DNA of 64,000 nt, taken from the NCBI GenBank assembly GCA_028285685.1, contig JANQOR010000012.1, forward strand, positions 97,823-161,822, read 5' to 3'. A program made the position numbers and the translations under genes. This document shows, one piece after another, positions 8,138-16,632 of this stretch. Origin of the DNA: Cyclobacteriaceae bacterium (GTDB lineage: Bacteria; Bacteroidota; Bacteroidia; Cytophagales; Cyclobacteriaceae). Every line of letters begins with the position of its first letter. Positions within the stretch are counted from its first letter, which is position 1. The notes beneath the pieces were generated by a model, which worked only from the letters and a program-made list of their open reading frames with translations, was not told where the DNA came from and searched no databases.

Positions 8138-9676
8138 CTACCCGGCCCAACCTTCGCGATCCAGACTTCTGTACTGAATCGCTTCCGCCAAATGCTCAAT
8201 AGAAATACTGCTTTCACCTGCCAGGTCGGCGATCGTTCTGGACACCTTCAGAATGCGATCATAAGCTCTTGCCGAAAGTCCTAATCTTTCCATCGCTGTC
8301 TTCAGAAGTGTTTTCCCGGCAGCGTTGATCTCACAGACATCCTTTACCATGTTGGAATTCATCATGGCGTTGTTGAATATTTCTTCGTGATCCTCAAATC
8401 TTTTCTCCTGAATGGTACGAGCTTCTACGACTCTCGCTCTAATGTCATTGCTTGGCTCAGCTTTTCTATCTGCAGTCATTTGATCAAAAGAAACCGGTGT
8501 GACCTCAACATGAAGATCAATCCGGTCTAATAGTGGCCCACTTATTTTGTTAAGGTATCGCTGAACCACTCCGGGTGCGCAAACACATTCCTTTTCCGGG
8601 TGATTGTAGTATCCACAGGGACAAGGATTCATACTGGCGATCAACATGAAATTTGAGGGATAGTCAATGGAAACCCTGGCCCGTGAAATCGTGACTTTAC
8701 GTTCTTCAAGGGGTTGACGCATAACTTCAAGCACTGAACGTTGAAATTCAGGGAGTTCATCCAGAAACAAGACGCCATTATTGGCAAGCGAGATCTCTCC
8801 CGGTTGAGGGATGCCTCCACCACCGACAAGTGCAGCATCGGAAATTGTATGGTGCGGCTGTCTGAAAGGTCGTTGAGCGATCAATTTACCATTTGCGCCA
8901 AGCTTTCCGGCAACAGAATGGATCTTGGTCGTTTCCAGGGCTTCATGAAGTGTCAAAGGAGGCAAAATGGAAGGCAAACGTTTCGCCAACATCGTCTTTC
9001 CGGCACCGGGAGGTCCAATCATTATGACATTATGCCCACCGGCAGCGGCAATCTCCATTGCACGTTTGATATTTTCCTGTCCTTGCACATCAGCAAAGTC
9101 AGAGGCGTAACTGTCTTGATCATAGAAAAAGACATCTCGTGTGTCATAGGTGATCGGTTCAAGAACTTCTGTTCCCTCTAAATGTTGAATCGCTTGTTCC
9201 ATATTCTCAACACCGATCACATTCAGATCGTCTACTATTGCTGCTTCTGAAGCATTTTCTTTGGGAAGAATGAAACTTTCGAATCCGCTCTTCCTGGCCT
9301 CAATTGCTATGGGAAGTGCTCCCTTTATCGGCCTCAACCCACCGTCCAGGGCAAGCTCCCCCATGATGACATACTTCTCCAACTTCTCAGCTCTTATTTG
9401 TTCGGAAGCAGATAGAATTCCTAAAGCAATGGGTAGATCGTAGGCAGAGCCTTCTTTCTTTATATCTGCCGGAGCCAGGTTAACCACCACCTTTTGTCGT
9501 GGCATCTTAAACCCATGATTTTTAATAGCTGATTCTACTCGGTGTTCGCTCTCCTTTACAGCAGAATCCGGAAGACCAACCATAAAAAACTTGGTGCCCT
9601 GACCAATATTCACCTCAATTGTAATCGTCGAGGCCTCAACGCCGTAAACAGCGCTCCCGTACGTCTTTGCAAGCAT
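8138..9676 (-). CDS. comM: ComM/YifB-type Mg-chelatase-like AAA+ ATPase
   Basis: 512 residues, full length for the family. Residues 1-170 are the Lon-protease-like ChlI domain. The AAA+ domain has Walker A GPPGAGKT at 221-228 and Walker B GVLFLDELPEF near 305. A cysteine-rich loop (MNPCPCGYYNHPEKECVCAP) and the C-terminal Mg-chelatase helical domain follow. ComM is a hexameric helicase that helps branch migration during integration of transforming DNA in naturally competent bacteria, and it is also found in many that are not known to be competent. Its start codon shares one base with the GmhA stop (TAATG), so the two are translated together. Confidence 0.93.
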   Translation of the reverse strand: MLAKTYGSAVYGVEASTITIEVNIGQGTKFFMVGLPDSAVKESEHRVESAIKNHGFKMPRQKVVVNLAPADIKKEGSAYDLPIALGILSASEQIRAEKLEKYVIMGELALDGGLRPIKGALPIAIEARKSGFESFILPKENASEAAIVDDLNVIGVENMEQAIQHLEGTEVLEPITYDTRDVFFYDQDSYASDFADVQGQENIKRAMEIAAAGGHNVIMIGPPGAGKTMLAKRLPSILPPLTLHEALETTKIHSVAGKLGANGKLIAQRPFRQPHHTISDAALVGGGGIPQPGEISLANNGVLFLDELPEFQRSVLEVMRQPLEERKVTISRARVSIDYPSNFMLIASMNPCPCGYYNHPEKECVCAPGVVQRYLNKISGPLLDRIDLHVEVTPVSFDQMTADRKAEPSNDIRARVVEARTIQEKRFEDHEEIFNNAMMNSNMVKDVCEINAAGKTLLKTAMERLGLSARAYDRILKVSRTIADLAGESSISIEHLAEAIQYRSLDREGWAG

Positions 9677-10251
9677 TACTTAATCGTCAATTCTTCTATT
9701 AACAGTATTAATATGTGGATGACTTTGATGTGGATCTCTTGTATTCGATCTGCGTATCCGTGGTGAGAAACACGAATTTCTATATCTGAAATATCAGCCA
9801 ATTTACCTCCATCATTTCCAGAAAGAGCAATTGTTTTCATTCCTATTTTCCTTGCCGCGTTAAAGGCTTTTACAACGTTCTCAGAATTGCCACTGGTGCT
9901 AATACCAAGTATGACATCTCCACTTTTTCCCAACCCCTCAATGTATCGGGAAAAAACATGCTCGTATCCAAAATCATTAGAAACACACGAAAGATGAGAA
10001 GGGTCTGAAATAGCGATAGCCGGCAGTGGTTGTCTATTGTCTCTAAATCGGCCTGTCAGTTCCTCAGCAAAATGCATTGCATCGCAATGGGAGCCGCCAT
10101 TTCCACAGGAAAATAACTTGCAGTCATTGTCGATCGCTTGCGCCATTACCCTGGCGGCTTCTTCTATTTTTTGATGATTTTGAGTGTCTTGAAGAAAGAT
10201 GGATAGAACTTCTTGTGCCTCTGTAAGCTCACCGATGATCAAATTGTTCAT
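9676..10251 (-). CDS. gmhA: Sedoheptulose-7-phosphate isomerase (SIS domain)
   Basis: 191 residues with a single SIS domain. The segments [20 protein letters not shown] and [15 protein letters not shown] carry the phosphosugar-binding loop and the catalytic Glu and His region of GmhA. The enzyme converts sedoheptulose 7-phosphate to D-glycero-D-manno-heptose 7-phosphate, the first step to the heptose of the lipopolysaccharide inner core, in the cytoplasm. The other heptose genes are not in the window. It lies 11 bases after the acidic-tail membrane protein gene and overlaps comM by one base. Confidence 0.93.
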   Translation of the reverse strand: MNNLIIGELTEAQEVLSIFLQDTQNHQKIEEAARVMAQAIDNDCKLFSCGNGGSHCDAMHFAEELTGRFRDNRQPLPAIAISDPSHLSCVSNDFGYEHVFSRYIEGLGKSGDVILGISTSGNSENVVKAFNAARKIGMKTIALSGNDGGKLADISDIEIRVSHHGYADRIQEIHIKVIHILILLIEELTIK

Positions 10252-10262
10252 CTACCAATGAT

Positions 10263-10637
10263 CTAATCCTCTTCTTCTTTTTCCTCCTCTTCCAATTCTT
10301 CCTCCTCCTCTTCTTCCTCCTCAGATTCCTCTGACTCCTCGCCCTCTTCAGTCTGATCATACAACTTCGCCTTCAGCCGCACAATCTCATGCTCCATTTC
10401 TTCTATCCCTTCCTTTACCCTGTAAACATTGAATCGTTCCAATATGAATTCGATCAACATGATGACTGAAATGGCTAAAAATGCAATCATCACGTATCTG
10501 GGAAATTCTATGTACTGAGATAGTTTGATCTTCGATAAGTATTCATTTGTGTTTGCCAACACGTCGATCGAGAAGTAGAGAATCGACAAGGCTATGATTA
10601 CATAGCTTACGTGGAATATTAGTTTAAATCTTTTCAT
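10263..10637 (-). CDS. Two-helix membrane protein with long acidic tail
   Basis: 124 residues from the ATG at 10637. A longer frame to 10787 exists, but its extra 50 residues run into the 3' end of the upstream gene and look non-coding. Two membrane helices lie at about 8-26 and 45-65 (FHVSYVIIALSILYFSIDVL and YVMIAFLAISVIMLIEFILE). A short charged coiled segment follows, and then a tail in which roughly 27 of the last 33 residues are Glu, Asp or Ser. I do not recognise a named family. The acidic tail is probably cytoplasmic and might bind cations or a basic protein; that is speculation. Confidence 0.7.
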   Translation of the reverse strand: MKRFKLIFHVSYVIIALSILYFSIDVLANTNEYLSKIKLSQYIEFPRYVMIAFLAISVIMLIEFILERFNVYRVKEGIEEMEHEIVRLKAKLYDQTEEGEESEESEEEEEEEEELEEEEKEEED

Positions 10638-10753
10638 TTTGGTTTCGCCGGTCGGGAAAGTTAGGAAAATCATTTGGAAACTACCGTTCCAGAATAAGAT
10701 TGATTGAAATTCTGCAATTTTTTTAGACGGACTACCATTTTTGGGGTATTTAA

Positions 10754-12400
10754 CTAGAAGAGGTATCGTCGGGCAGGAACGTTCCAACGAAATGAAAGTC
10801 CAAAAATGGTTGAGGTTTCTTCAATTGATCCAAGAGCATCTTTTTCACTTCTTATGGTAGCTTCCAGATCGATGAAAAGATTATGTTTCCACATATAAGA
10901 AGTTCTGACAAACATCATTGTTAGATCGGTTTCGTTTCCCTGTAGGTGATCATTACCAAATTCCAGTGATCCACCATTTCCATCAGATCTTCTTATGGTG
11001 TAGTCTTTCAAGATATCTCTTCCAAAATTTTCGTTGCCAATATCATTTCCATACTTTGCCAACATCAAGACACCTTCCACCTGCCATTTTTCGTTGAGTG
11101 GATAGGTTAACCGACCAAGGTATTCTGTGAAATTCGCGCCAAGAGGATGTGCTAAGCTAAGATTATAATGGCTATAGTTCGTGAACCCATCTTCATGTGC
11201 ATAGGTATATGGTCTTACCTTATTCAGTTCCCCCTGAACAAAGAGGTCATCAACACCAAAAGCATCTATGTACTTTCCTCCAAGCTGGATCCCTTGCTTA
11301 TTTCTCCAGGAGCCGTTTCCGGAAAAAGCCTCCTTCACCAGGAGTTCATCAATAACCAGTTGACCATAGAGGGAAAACCTGTTCAGTATGTTCCATTTAA
11401 AATCCAATCCGACGATTGCATTGTCTTCACTACCATTTTGCTGCTCAATTGCACGGTAGAAAATGATAGGATTCATATACTCGATTTTCAAACCTTGCGT
11501 TGAATCTCCGTACATCACTGATTCAAACAATCCGATGGACAGGTTGGATCTCAGCTGGACATTCAAGTGATGAAATGCCATGTACTTTTTAGAGAAGCCA
11601 CCTGTTCCAAGAATTCCGAACGTCCCACCTTGTACATCGGCAATCAACTCTGCAAAGACATTTGTATACTCGAAAATGCTTGTTTTGGTATTTATTCGCA
11701 GGTAAGGGTAGTTGTTTGAATAATCCGATAAAATCAACGACCTCACACCGTTTCCCACGAAGTGTTTCCCAAACCCAAATTGAGCAGAAATACTTGGTGA
11801 AATTCCAAAATCGATATACCCCTGGGCACGGAAAAAGTCCACACCCGTCCCACTAAATTGCTTCCAGAATCCCTCATACGGCACCACCAACGTACTGTCC
11901 CGAATTGCATTCACGTATTGTGGATACCTTGCCTGATTCTCCGTCAAATAGGTATAAAAAGTGACTTTTTCGTCAATGGTTCCTCGTATCTCAACACCAC
12001 GGGAGCTTACAAACAAATTATCAGATCCCACTTCATTTGAGGTCCCGAAGGAAAATTGCACTGCTGGGTTTAAATGTAACTCGAGGTTTTGGTTCTTATA
12101 GTAGTAGAGATCCTCAGGATATACATAGATGTTTTTTAAAAAAGGCTTTTCCGATCGGAGTGAGTCATTGGAAAACTCCTTCATCTCTTTCTGATAGTAA
12201 CTGGTGAGCCTCCTCTTCAAGAAATCATAGGTATCTTCACGAGCATATGGCTTGACTGTTGTGAAGAAATTACCCTCGCCGGTGATGTTCTCTCTATCCA
12301 CCTTCTGGTATACGTTGTGGCCTAGAGGAAAATCTGCTGACTGCCCAACCGCAGTGGAGATCTGACAAAGAAGAAGTAAGAGAACGAAAACTACTCTCAT
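10754..12400 (-). CDS. Wzi/RemB-like outer-membrane beta-barrel protein
   Basis: 548 residues with a signal peptide (ending AVGQS). The rest is rich in alternating beta-strand segments and ends in an aromatic residue (WNVPARRYLF), as outer-membrane barrels do. The N-terminal motif FPLGHNVYQKVDR and the segment SISAQFGFGKHFVGNGVRSL resemble the capsule-assembly Wzi family, to which the gliding-motility protein RemB of Flavobacterium also belongs. Its role is therefore either polysaccharide attachment at the surface or gliding-associated secretion. The name RemB is uncertain. The start at 12400 faces the rpmE promoter across about 35 bases. Confidence 0.72.
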   Translation of the reverse strand: MRVVFVLLLLLCQISTAVGQSADFPLGHNVYQKVDRENITGEGNFFTTVKPYAREDTYDFLKRRLTSYYQKEMKEFSNDSLRSEKPFLKNIYVYPEDLYYYKNQNLELHLNPAVQFSFGTSNEVGSDNLFVSSRGVEIRGTIDEKVTFYTYLTENQARYPQYVNAIRDSTLVVPYEGFWKQFSGTGVDFFRAQGYIDFGISPSISAQFGFGKHFVGNGVRSLILSDYSNNYPYLRINTKTSIFEYTNVFAELIADVQGGTFGILGTGGFSKKYMAFHHLNVQLRSNLSIGLFESVMYGDSTQGLKIEYMNPIIFYRAIEQQNGSEDNAIVGLDFKWNILNRFSLYGQLVIDELLVKEAFSGNGSWRNKQGIQLGGKYIDAFGVDDLFVQGELNKVRPYTYAHEDGFTNYSHYNLSLAHPLGANFTEYLGRLTYPLNEKWQVEGVLMLAKYGNDIGNENFGRDILKDYTIRRSDGNGGSLEFGNDHLQGNETDLTMMFVRTSYMWKHNLFIDLEATIRSEKDALGSIEETSTIFGLSFRWNVPARRYLF

Positions 12401-12436
12401 GAACCAAACATATCTGTTTTTGATTGAATCTTATGG

Positions 12437-12467
12437 TTTGATCATGACAAAATAATAGCTATCTTTG
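12437..12467 (+). promoter_or_regulatory. Bacteroidota-type promoter of rpmE
   Basis: TTTG at 12437-12440, exactly 19 bases, then TATCTTTG at 12460-12467. This is a full match to the housekeeping promoter of the phylum, with a predicted start near 12474, about 23 bases before the L31 ATG. Confidence 0.75.
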
Positions 12468-12496
12468 CCATCCTTTTTGAAAAACAGGACTAGAAA

Positions 12497-12739
12497 ATGA
12501 AAAAAGACATACATCCGGAGTATAGAGAAGTCGTTTTTCTTGATACCTCAAGTGATTTCAAATTCCTAACGAAATCAACGGTGAACTCTAAGGAAACCAT
12601 CAAATGGGAAGATGGGAAGGAGTACCCGCTCGTGAAGGTTGAGGTAAGCTCCGCTTCGCATCCGTTCTACACTGGTAAGAAGCTTTTCGTGGATACCGCA
12701 GGACGTGTTGAGAAGTTCAACAAGAAATACAAAAAGTAA
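12497..12739 (+). CDS. rpmE2: 50S ribosomal protein L31, type B (zinc-free)
   Basis: 80 residues, the usual length of type B L31, with the typical start [19 protein letters not shown] and the motif [21 protein letters not shown] at 54-74. No cysteine is present, so the CxxC zinc ribbon of type A L31 is absent and the protein does not need zinc. It joins the 50S central protuberance. The gene has its own promoter and terminator and so is a single-gene unit. Confidence 0.97.
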   Translation: MKKDIHPEYREVVFLDTSSDFKFLTKSTVNSKETIKWEDGKEYPLVKVEVSSASHPFYTGKKLFVDTAGRVEKFNKKYKK

Positions 12740-12758
12740 GGTCCAAGAGATCTTGCGG

Positions 12759-12793
12759 AAAAGTCTTTGGGTCTTTACTCAAAGACTTTTTTT
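12759..12793 (+). terminator. Intrinsic terminator of rpmE2
   Basis: Perfect 11-base stem AAAAGTCTTTG (12759-12769) and CAAAGACTTTT (12780-12790) with a 10-base loop, running into T residues up to 12793. It ends immediately before the next ATG at 12794. Confidence 0.85.
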
Positions 12794-13357
12794 ATGCCAA
12801 AATTTGATTGCGTGAAAAACTATTTGTTTAAATCCAAGAGAATTGGTTTTAGGAAATGGAACGATTCTGACAGACTACCATTTTCCGAAATGAATAGTGA
12901 TCCTGCTGTAATGGAATTTTTCCCAGCGCTGCTCTCTCCTGAAGAGTCAGATAATTTTTACAACCGAATTCAAGATCATTTTCGGGAATTTGGATTTGGT
13001 CTTTACGCAGTTGATATTTTGGGCTCTTCCACTTTCGTTGGTTATGTAGGGTTTCAAAAAACCAGGTTTGATGCCTCATTCACTCCTTGCTTTGAAATAG
13101 GTTGGAGGTTAGCACCTCTAGTTTGGGGTAAAGGAATTGCTACAGAAGCCGGCTTGAGATGCCTGGATTATGGATTCTTTGAATTGGAGTTGAAGAAGAT
13201 TTGCTCCTTTACAGCCGTTGCGAATACACGAGCACAACGTGTCATTGAGAAGATAGGAATGTCGAAAATCGGAGAATTTGAGCATCCAAAATTGGAAGAG
13301 GAAAATTGGTTGAGAAAACATGTGCTCTACAACATCGAGCGACCAACTTTTAATTAA
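12794..13357 (+). CDS. GNAT acetyltransferase, RimJ/RimL type
   Basis: 187 residues from the ATG at 12794. An in-frame upstream start at 12767 lies inside the rpmE terminator stem and is unlikely. The fold is the GNAT_3 type: an N-terminal substrate part (KSKRIGFRKWNDSD), then strand 4 (FEIGWRLAPLVWGKGIATEA) with the acetyl-CoA pyrophosphate loop W-G-K-G-I-A, and a C-terminal segment with ANTRAQRVIEKIGM. Enzymes of this group acetylate N-termini of ribosomal proteins or small amines. Placement next to L31 is suggestive only, since the terminator separates them. The start codon directly abuts the terminator, so part of the expression may come from read-through. Confidence 0.88.
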   Translation: MPKFDCVKNYLFKSKRIGFRKWNDSDRLPFSEMNSDPAVMEFFPALLSPEESDNFYNRIQDHFREFGFGLYAVDILGSSTFVGYVGFQKTRFDASFTPCFEIGWRLAPLVWGKGIATEAGLRCLDYGFFELELKKICSFTAVANTRAQRVIEKIGMSKIGEFEHPKLEEENWLRKHVLYNIERPTFN

Positions 13358-13366
13358 GTTTGATTC

Positions 13367-14548
13367 ATGCAAGTCACTTTCATAGATTCTGAAGAAGCAT
13401 GGTATCGAATGTTACCACTAACCTACACTCGACCAGTCGCTGACTTACGGGTAGGTATTCTAAAGATTCATGAAAAATGGGGAACAGTATTAGAAGTTGA
13501 TGAAACATATTTCGTCTCAAAGGATTACCTGGAGGTACAATTCGCAAAACCACAATCTAAGACTCTTTCCATCAGGAGCGGTTTGCTCCCCAATGCGGAA
13601 CTTGTGGATGTCATTCGAAAATTGGGAGCAAACCAAGTGGTCGTTAATGGGGGAAACCTTTTGGCGGGGTATTTTTCGCCTGATGAGCCATTTGAGGTTG
13701 GCTCACGTGTGTCAATTGAAATCAAGGATGCTACCACAGTCAATTATCCGTGGGATATTTTTCGCCTGAATGGTGAGGAAATTGGAAGAGATTTCGACCT
13801 GATCACAAAAAACAGATCGTCACAACCTCAGACCGATCCCAATACAAAAACGTACGGACAACACATTTTCCTGGAAGAGGGAGTTACCATTAAATCAGCG
13901 GTTCTAAACGCAGAAGGTGGTCCAATTTACATAGGAAAAAATGCAGAGGTGCAGGAAGGTTCTCTCATCAGAGGTCCATTTGCACTTTGTGAGCATTCAG
14001 TTGTAAATATGGGCGCGAAAATAAAGGGCGATTCTACCATCGGACCACATTCCAAGGTTGGTGGCGAGGTGTCAAATTCAGTGATTCAGGGGTATTCTAA
14101 CAAGGGACATGATGGGTTCCTCGGGAATTCTGTCATCGGAGAATGGTGCAATCTCGGCGCAGACACCAATAATTCTAACCTGAAAAACAATTACGCCAAT
14201 GTGAAAATGTGGGACTTTCACAGTAGCCGATTCAAAGATACTGGCATGCAATTCTGCGGTTTAATCATGGGCGATCACTCCAAGTGCGGAATCAACACTA
14301 TGTTCAATACCGGAACCACAATTGGTGTCTCGGCAAACATTTTTGGAGATGGTTTCCCTAGAAATTTCATTCCTTCCTTTTCCTGGGGTGGGGCATCAGG
14401 GTTTTCCACCTATCCTACGAAAAAGGTCTTTGAGACAGCCAGACATGTACTAACTAGAAGAGGAAAGGAACTGACAAAGGAGGATGAATCAATTCTATCA
14501 GCCATCTTTGAATTTACCTCTGAATTTAGAGTATGGGAGAAAAAGTAG
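13367..14548 (+). CDS. GlmU-like sugar nucleotidyltransferase/acetyltransferase
   Basis: 393 residues. The N-terminal half is an unusual nucleotidyltransferase-like domain (PLTYTRPVADLRVGI near 17-31). From about residue 165 a left-handed beta-helix of hexapeptide repeats begins (GPIYIGKNAEVQEGSLIRGP, GEWCNLGADTNNSN). This is the alternative GlmU of Bacteroidota, thought to make UDP-N-acetylglucosamine from glucosamine 1-phosphate for peptidoglycan and lipopolysaccharide. It lies nine bases after the acetyltransferase gene and three bases before holB, in a run of closely spaced housekeeping genes. Confidence 0.9.
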   Translation: MQVTFIDSEEAWYRMLPLTYTRPVADLRVGILKIHEKWGTVLEVDETYFVSKDYLEVQFAKPQSKTLSIRSGLLPNAELVDVIRKLGANQVVVNGGNLLAGYFSPDEPFEVGSRVSIEIKDATTVNYPWDIFRLNGEEIGRDFDLITKNRSSQPQTDPNTKTYGQHIFLEEGVTIKSAVLNAEGGPIYIGKNAEVQEGSLIRGPFALCEHSVVNMGAKIKGDSTIGPHSKVGGEVSNSVIQGYSNKGHDGFLGNSVIGEWCNLGADTNNSNLKNNYANVKMWDFHSSRFKDTGMQFCGLIMGDHSKCGINTMFNTGTTIGVSANIFGDGFPRNFIPSFSWGGASGFSTYPTKKVFETARHVLTRRGKELTKEDESILSAIFEFTSEFRVWEKK

Positions 14549-14551
14549 ACG

Positions 14552-15673
14552 ATGCAGTTCTCTGAGATACCAGGATTATCAGCACTAAAGAGCCAATTAA
14601 CCGGCGCGTTTAAAAAAGGTAAGGTTGCACATGCTCAACTATTCTCAGGAATTTCCGGATCAGCGGCTTTTCCTATGGCATTGGCATATGCAACCTATCT
14701 GTTGTGCCAAAACAGAAACGATGATGATTCTTGCGGGAGCTGTGCCAACTGCACGAGAATTCAAAAGTCAATTCACCCCGATGTTCATTGGTATTTTCCA
14801 AAGATTTCAGCATCAGATAGTGGAAAGTATGATAAGGTCGTTGCAGAGGCACTGCCACGATGGAGGTCATTTATGACAGAATCACCATACGGTTCATTTG
14901 ACGATTGGGCACTGGTGTATGGTCAGGAGAATAAAAATTTGCAATTGAGTCGTGAAGACAGCCGGCAGATTCTTAAGAATGTAAGCATGCGATCGGTAGA
15001 GGGTGGTTATAAGATCATTTTTATCTGGGGAGCTGAATTTATGCATCCATCTGGTGCAAATGCCCTGCTTAAGGTGCTCGAAGAACCGCCTGAAAAAACC
15101 ATTTACCTGATGGTAACGTTTGCTTACGATTCTCTGCTTCAAACCATCACATCCAGAAGCCAACTGGTCAATGTCCCTCCAAATCAGCTTGAGGAAATCC
15201 ACAATTACCTGGTTGAAAAGAACATTGGCGATGAACAAGCCATGCAGTTGGCCAAAATCTCTCAAGGAAGAATAGGTGTTGGGCTCAGGCTATTGCAAAG
15301 TGAGGACGACATGGCGTATCAACAATTCCGGGATTGGATGCTTGCTTGTTGGAATCGCGATCTGACTTCACTTGTGCACGGAAGTGAAGAGTTCTCGAAA
15401 AGTGGAAAGGCAAATCAACGTAGTTTCCTCACTTATTCCACATCCCTTATCAGAAATTCACTCTTGAAATTTGCTGGAAACCAGCCTCCAATTATCAATG
15501 CCGAGGAGGATACCTTCATTGGCAAGTACTCCCAAAAGCTGGGATTTGAAAAATTGCAATCGATGTATGAGCTGTTAAACGAAGCGCTTTTACACCTGGA
15601 ACGAAATTCAAATCCAAGAATTACACACCTTAACTTGTCTCTTGCCATAGTTAAAAAAATTAATGCCTCATAA
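14552..15673 (+). CDS. holB: DNA polymerase III delta-prime subunit
   Basis: 373 residues of the clamp-loader AAA+ family. The zinc module C-x(n)-C-x2-C-x2-C is seen near residues 52-67 (CQNRNDDDSCGSCANC). The sensor region has IFIWGAEFMHPSGANALLKV and LEEPPEKTIYLM, followed by the TSRSQ element of delta-prime. The P-loop position reads SGISGSAAFPM and lacks the Lys-Thr of an active Walker A. That fits delta-prime, which does not hydrolyse ATP. It works in the cytoplasm at the replication fork, opening and loading the sliding clamp. Confidence 0.93.
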   Translation: MQFSEIPGLSALKSQLTGAFKKGKVAHAQLFSGISGSAAFPMALAYATYLLCQNRNDDDSCGSCANCTRIQKSIHPDVHWYFPKISASDSGKYDKVVAEALPRWRSFMTESPYGSFDDWALVYGQENKNLQLSREDSRQILKNVSMRSVEGGYKIIFIWGAEFMHPSGANALLKVLEEPPEKTIYLMVTFAYDSLLQTITSRSQLVNVPPNQLEEIHNYLVEKNIGDEQAMQLAKISQGRIGVGLRLLQSEDDMAYQQFRDWMLACWNRDLTSLVHGSEEFSKSGKANQRSFLTYSTSLIRNSLLKFAGNQPPIINAEEDTFIGKYSQKLGFEKLQSMYELLNEALLHLERNSNPRITHLNLSLAIVKKINAS

Positions 15674-15685
15674 AAGAAGTCACCA

Positions 15686-16606
15686 TTGGAAAGAAGGAGG
15701 ATAAAAATAGGAACACGCAACAGTAAGTTGGCACTTTGGCAAGCTAACCATGTCGCAGATCTTTTGGATGCAGGAGGACTTCAGCCCGAACTTGTCCCTA
15801 TGGAGACGAAGGGCGATAAAATCCAGAATGTCACACTATCCAAGATTGGGAGCAAAGGAGTTTTTACAGAAGAATTGGAAATGGCGCTTATGAGAGAGCG
15901 TATTGACATTGCCGTCCACAGCGCCAAGGATCTCCCTTCAGTCCTTCCCGAAGGCTTTAGCATTCTTTCCTTTTGTGAGAGAGAGTCACCCGATGATGTC
16001 GTGGTTTCTGATCGAGAAATTGATATGAACAGCCCCAACCTTGTGCTTGGCACTTCCTCCACAAGAAGAATTGCTTTATTGAAACACTATTACCCTCACA
16101 TCAAAACAATAGATGCGAGGGGTAACCTTCAGACTCGCATTGGCAAGTTGAAGAGTGGACTTATGGGTGGCCTGGTATTAGCCTATGCCGGCGTACTGAG
16201 AATGGAATATGACCACATGATCAAATACTGGTTTGACGTTGAGCGTTTTACCCCACCCGTTGGACAAGGATCAATTGCTATTGAGGTCCATGAACGACTT
16301 GATCAAGAGGTTTTGAAAAAGGTCAAGCGATTAACGAATCATCGACTCACCGAGTCATTAATCACAGTTGAACGAGCCTTTCTTCGCCGTATGGATGGAG
16401 GATGCAGCATTCCTGTATTTGCGCTTGCTCAAATGGAGCAAGATGGACAGGTAGAACTAACAGGTGGAATTGCCAGTTTGGATGGAAAACAGCTGATAAA
16501 ACGAACGATGTACGGGTCAGGAGAACAGCTTGGAATTTCGCTCGCTGAGGAGATACTGGAAAGCGGAGGAAAAAAAGTTCTGGATGATATCAAATCTGCT
16601 ATTTAA
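15686..16606 (+). CDS. hemC: Hydroxymethylbilane synthase (porphobilinogen deaminase)
   Basis: 306 residues, usual length. It joins four porphobilinogen units into hydroxymethylbilane in haem synthesis. The start IGTRNSKLALWQ, the loops TKGD, KDLP and GTSSTRR, and the cofactor-binding Cys240 in RMDGGCSIP are all present, so it should be active. No ATG precedes the conserved IGTR motif. The only usable start is TTG at 15686, since an in-frame stop (that of holB) lies 15 bases upstream. AGAAG at about 15674 is a plausible ribosome site. The gene follows holB by 12 bases. Confidence 0.95.
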   Translation: MERRRIKIGTRNSKLALWQANHVADLLDAGGLQPELVPMETKGDKIQNVTLSKIGSKGVFTEELEMALMRERIDIAVHSAKDLPSVLPEGFSILSFCERESPDDVVVSDREIDMNSPNLVLGTSSTRRIALLKHYYPHIKTIDARGNLQTRIGKLKSGLMGGLVLAYAGVLRMEYDHMIKYWFDVERFTPPVGQGSIAIEVHERLDQEVLKKVKRLTNHRLTESLITVERAFLRRMDGGCSIPVFALAQMEQDGQVELTGGIASLDGKQLIKRTMYGSGEQLGISLAEEILESGGKKVLDDIKSAI

Positions 16607-16632
16607 ATTGCTTCTTATAAATCATTAAAAAC

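Noticed and set aside
10260-10340. CTT/CTC-rich low-complexity DNA taken for a repeat or CRISPR
   Set aside because: It is simply the Glu codons of the acidic tail read from the other strand; no spacers or regular units.
10638-10787. N-terminal extension of the acidic-tail protein
   Set aside because: It overlaps the end of the upstream gene and reads as non-coding; the ATG at 10637 precedes a normal membrane helix.
12400-12412. TATGTTTG on the minus strand as promoter of the Wzi/RemB-like gene
   Set aside because: It matches a -7 box but lacks a -33 element and lies only four bases from the ATG.
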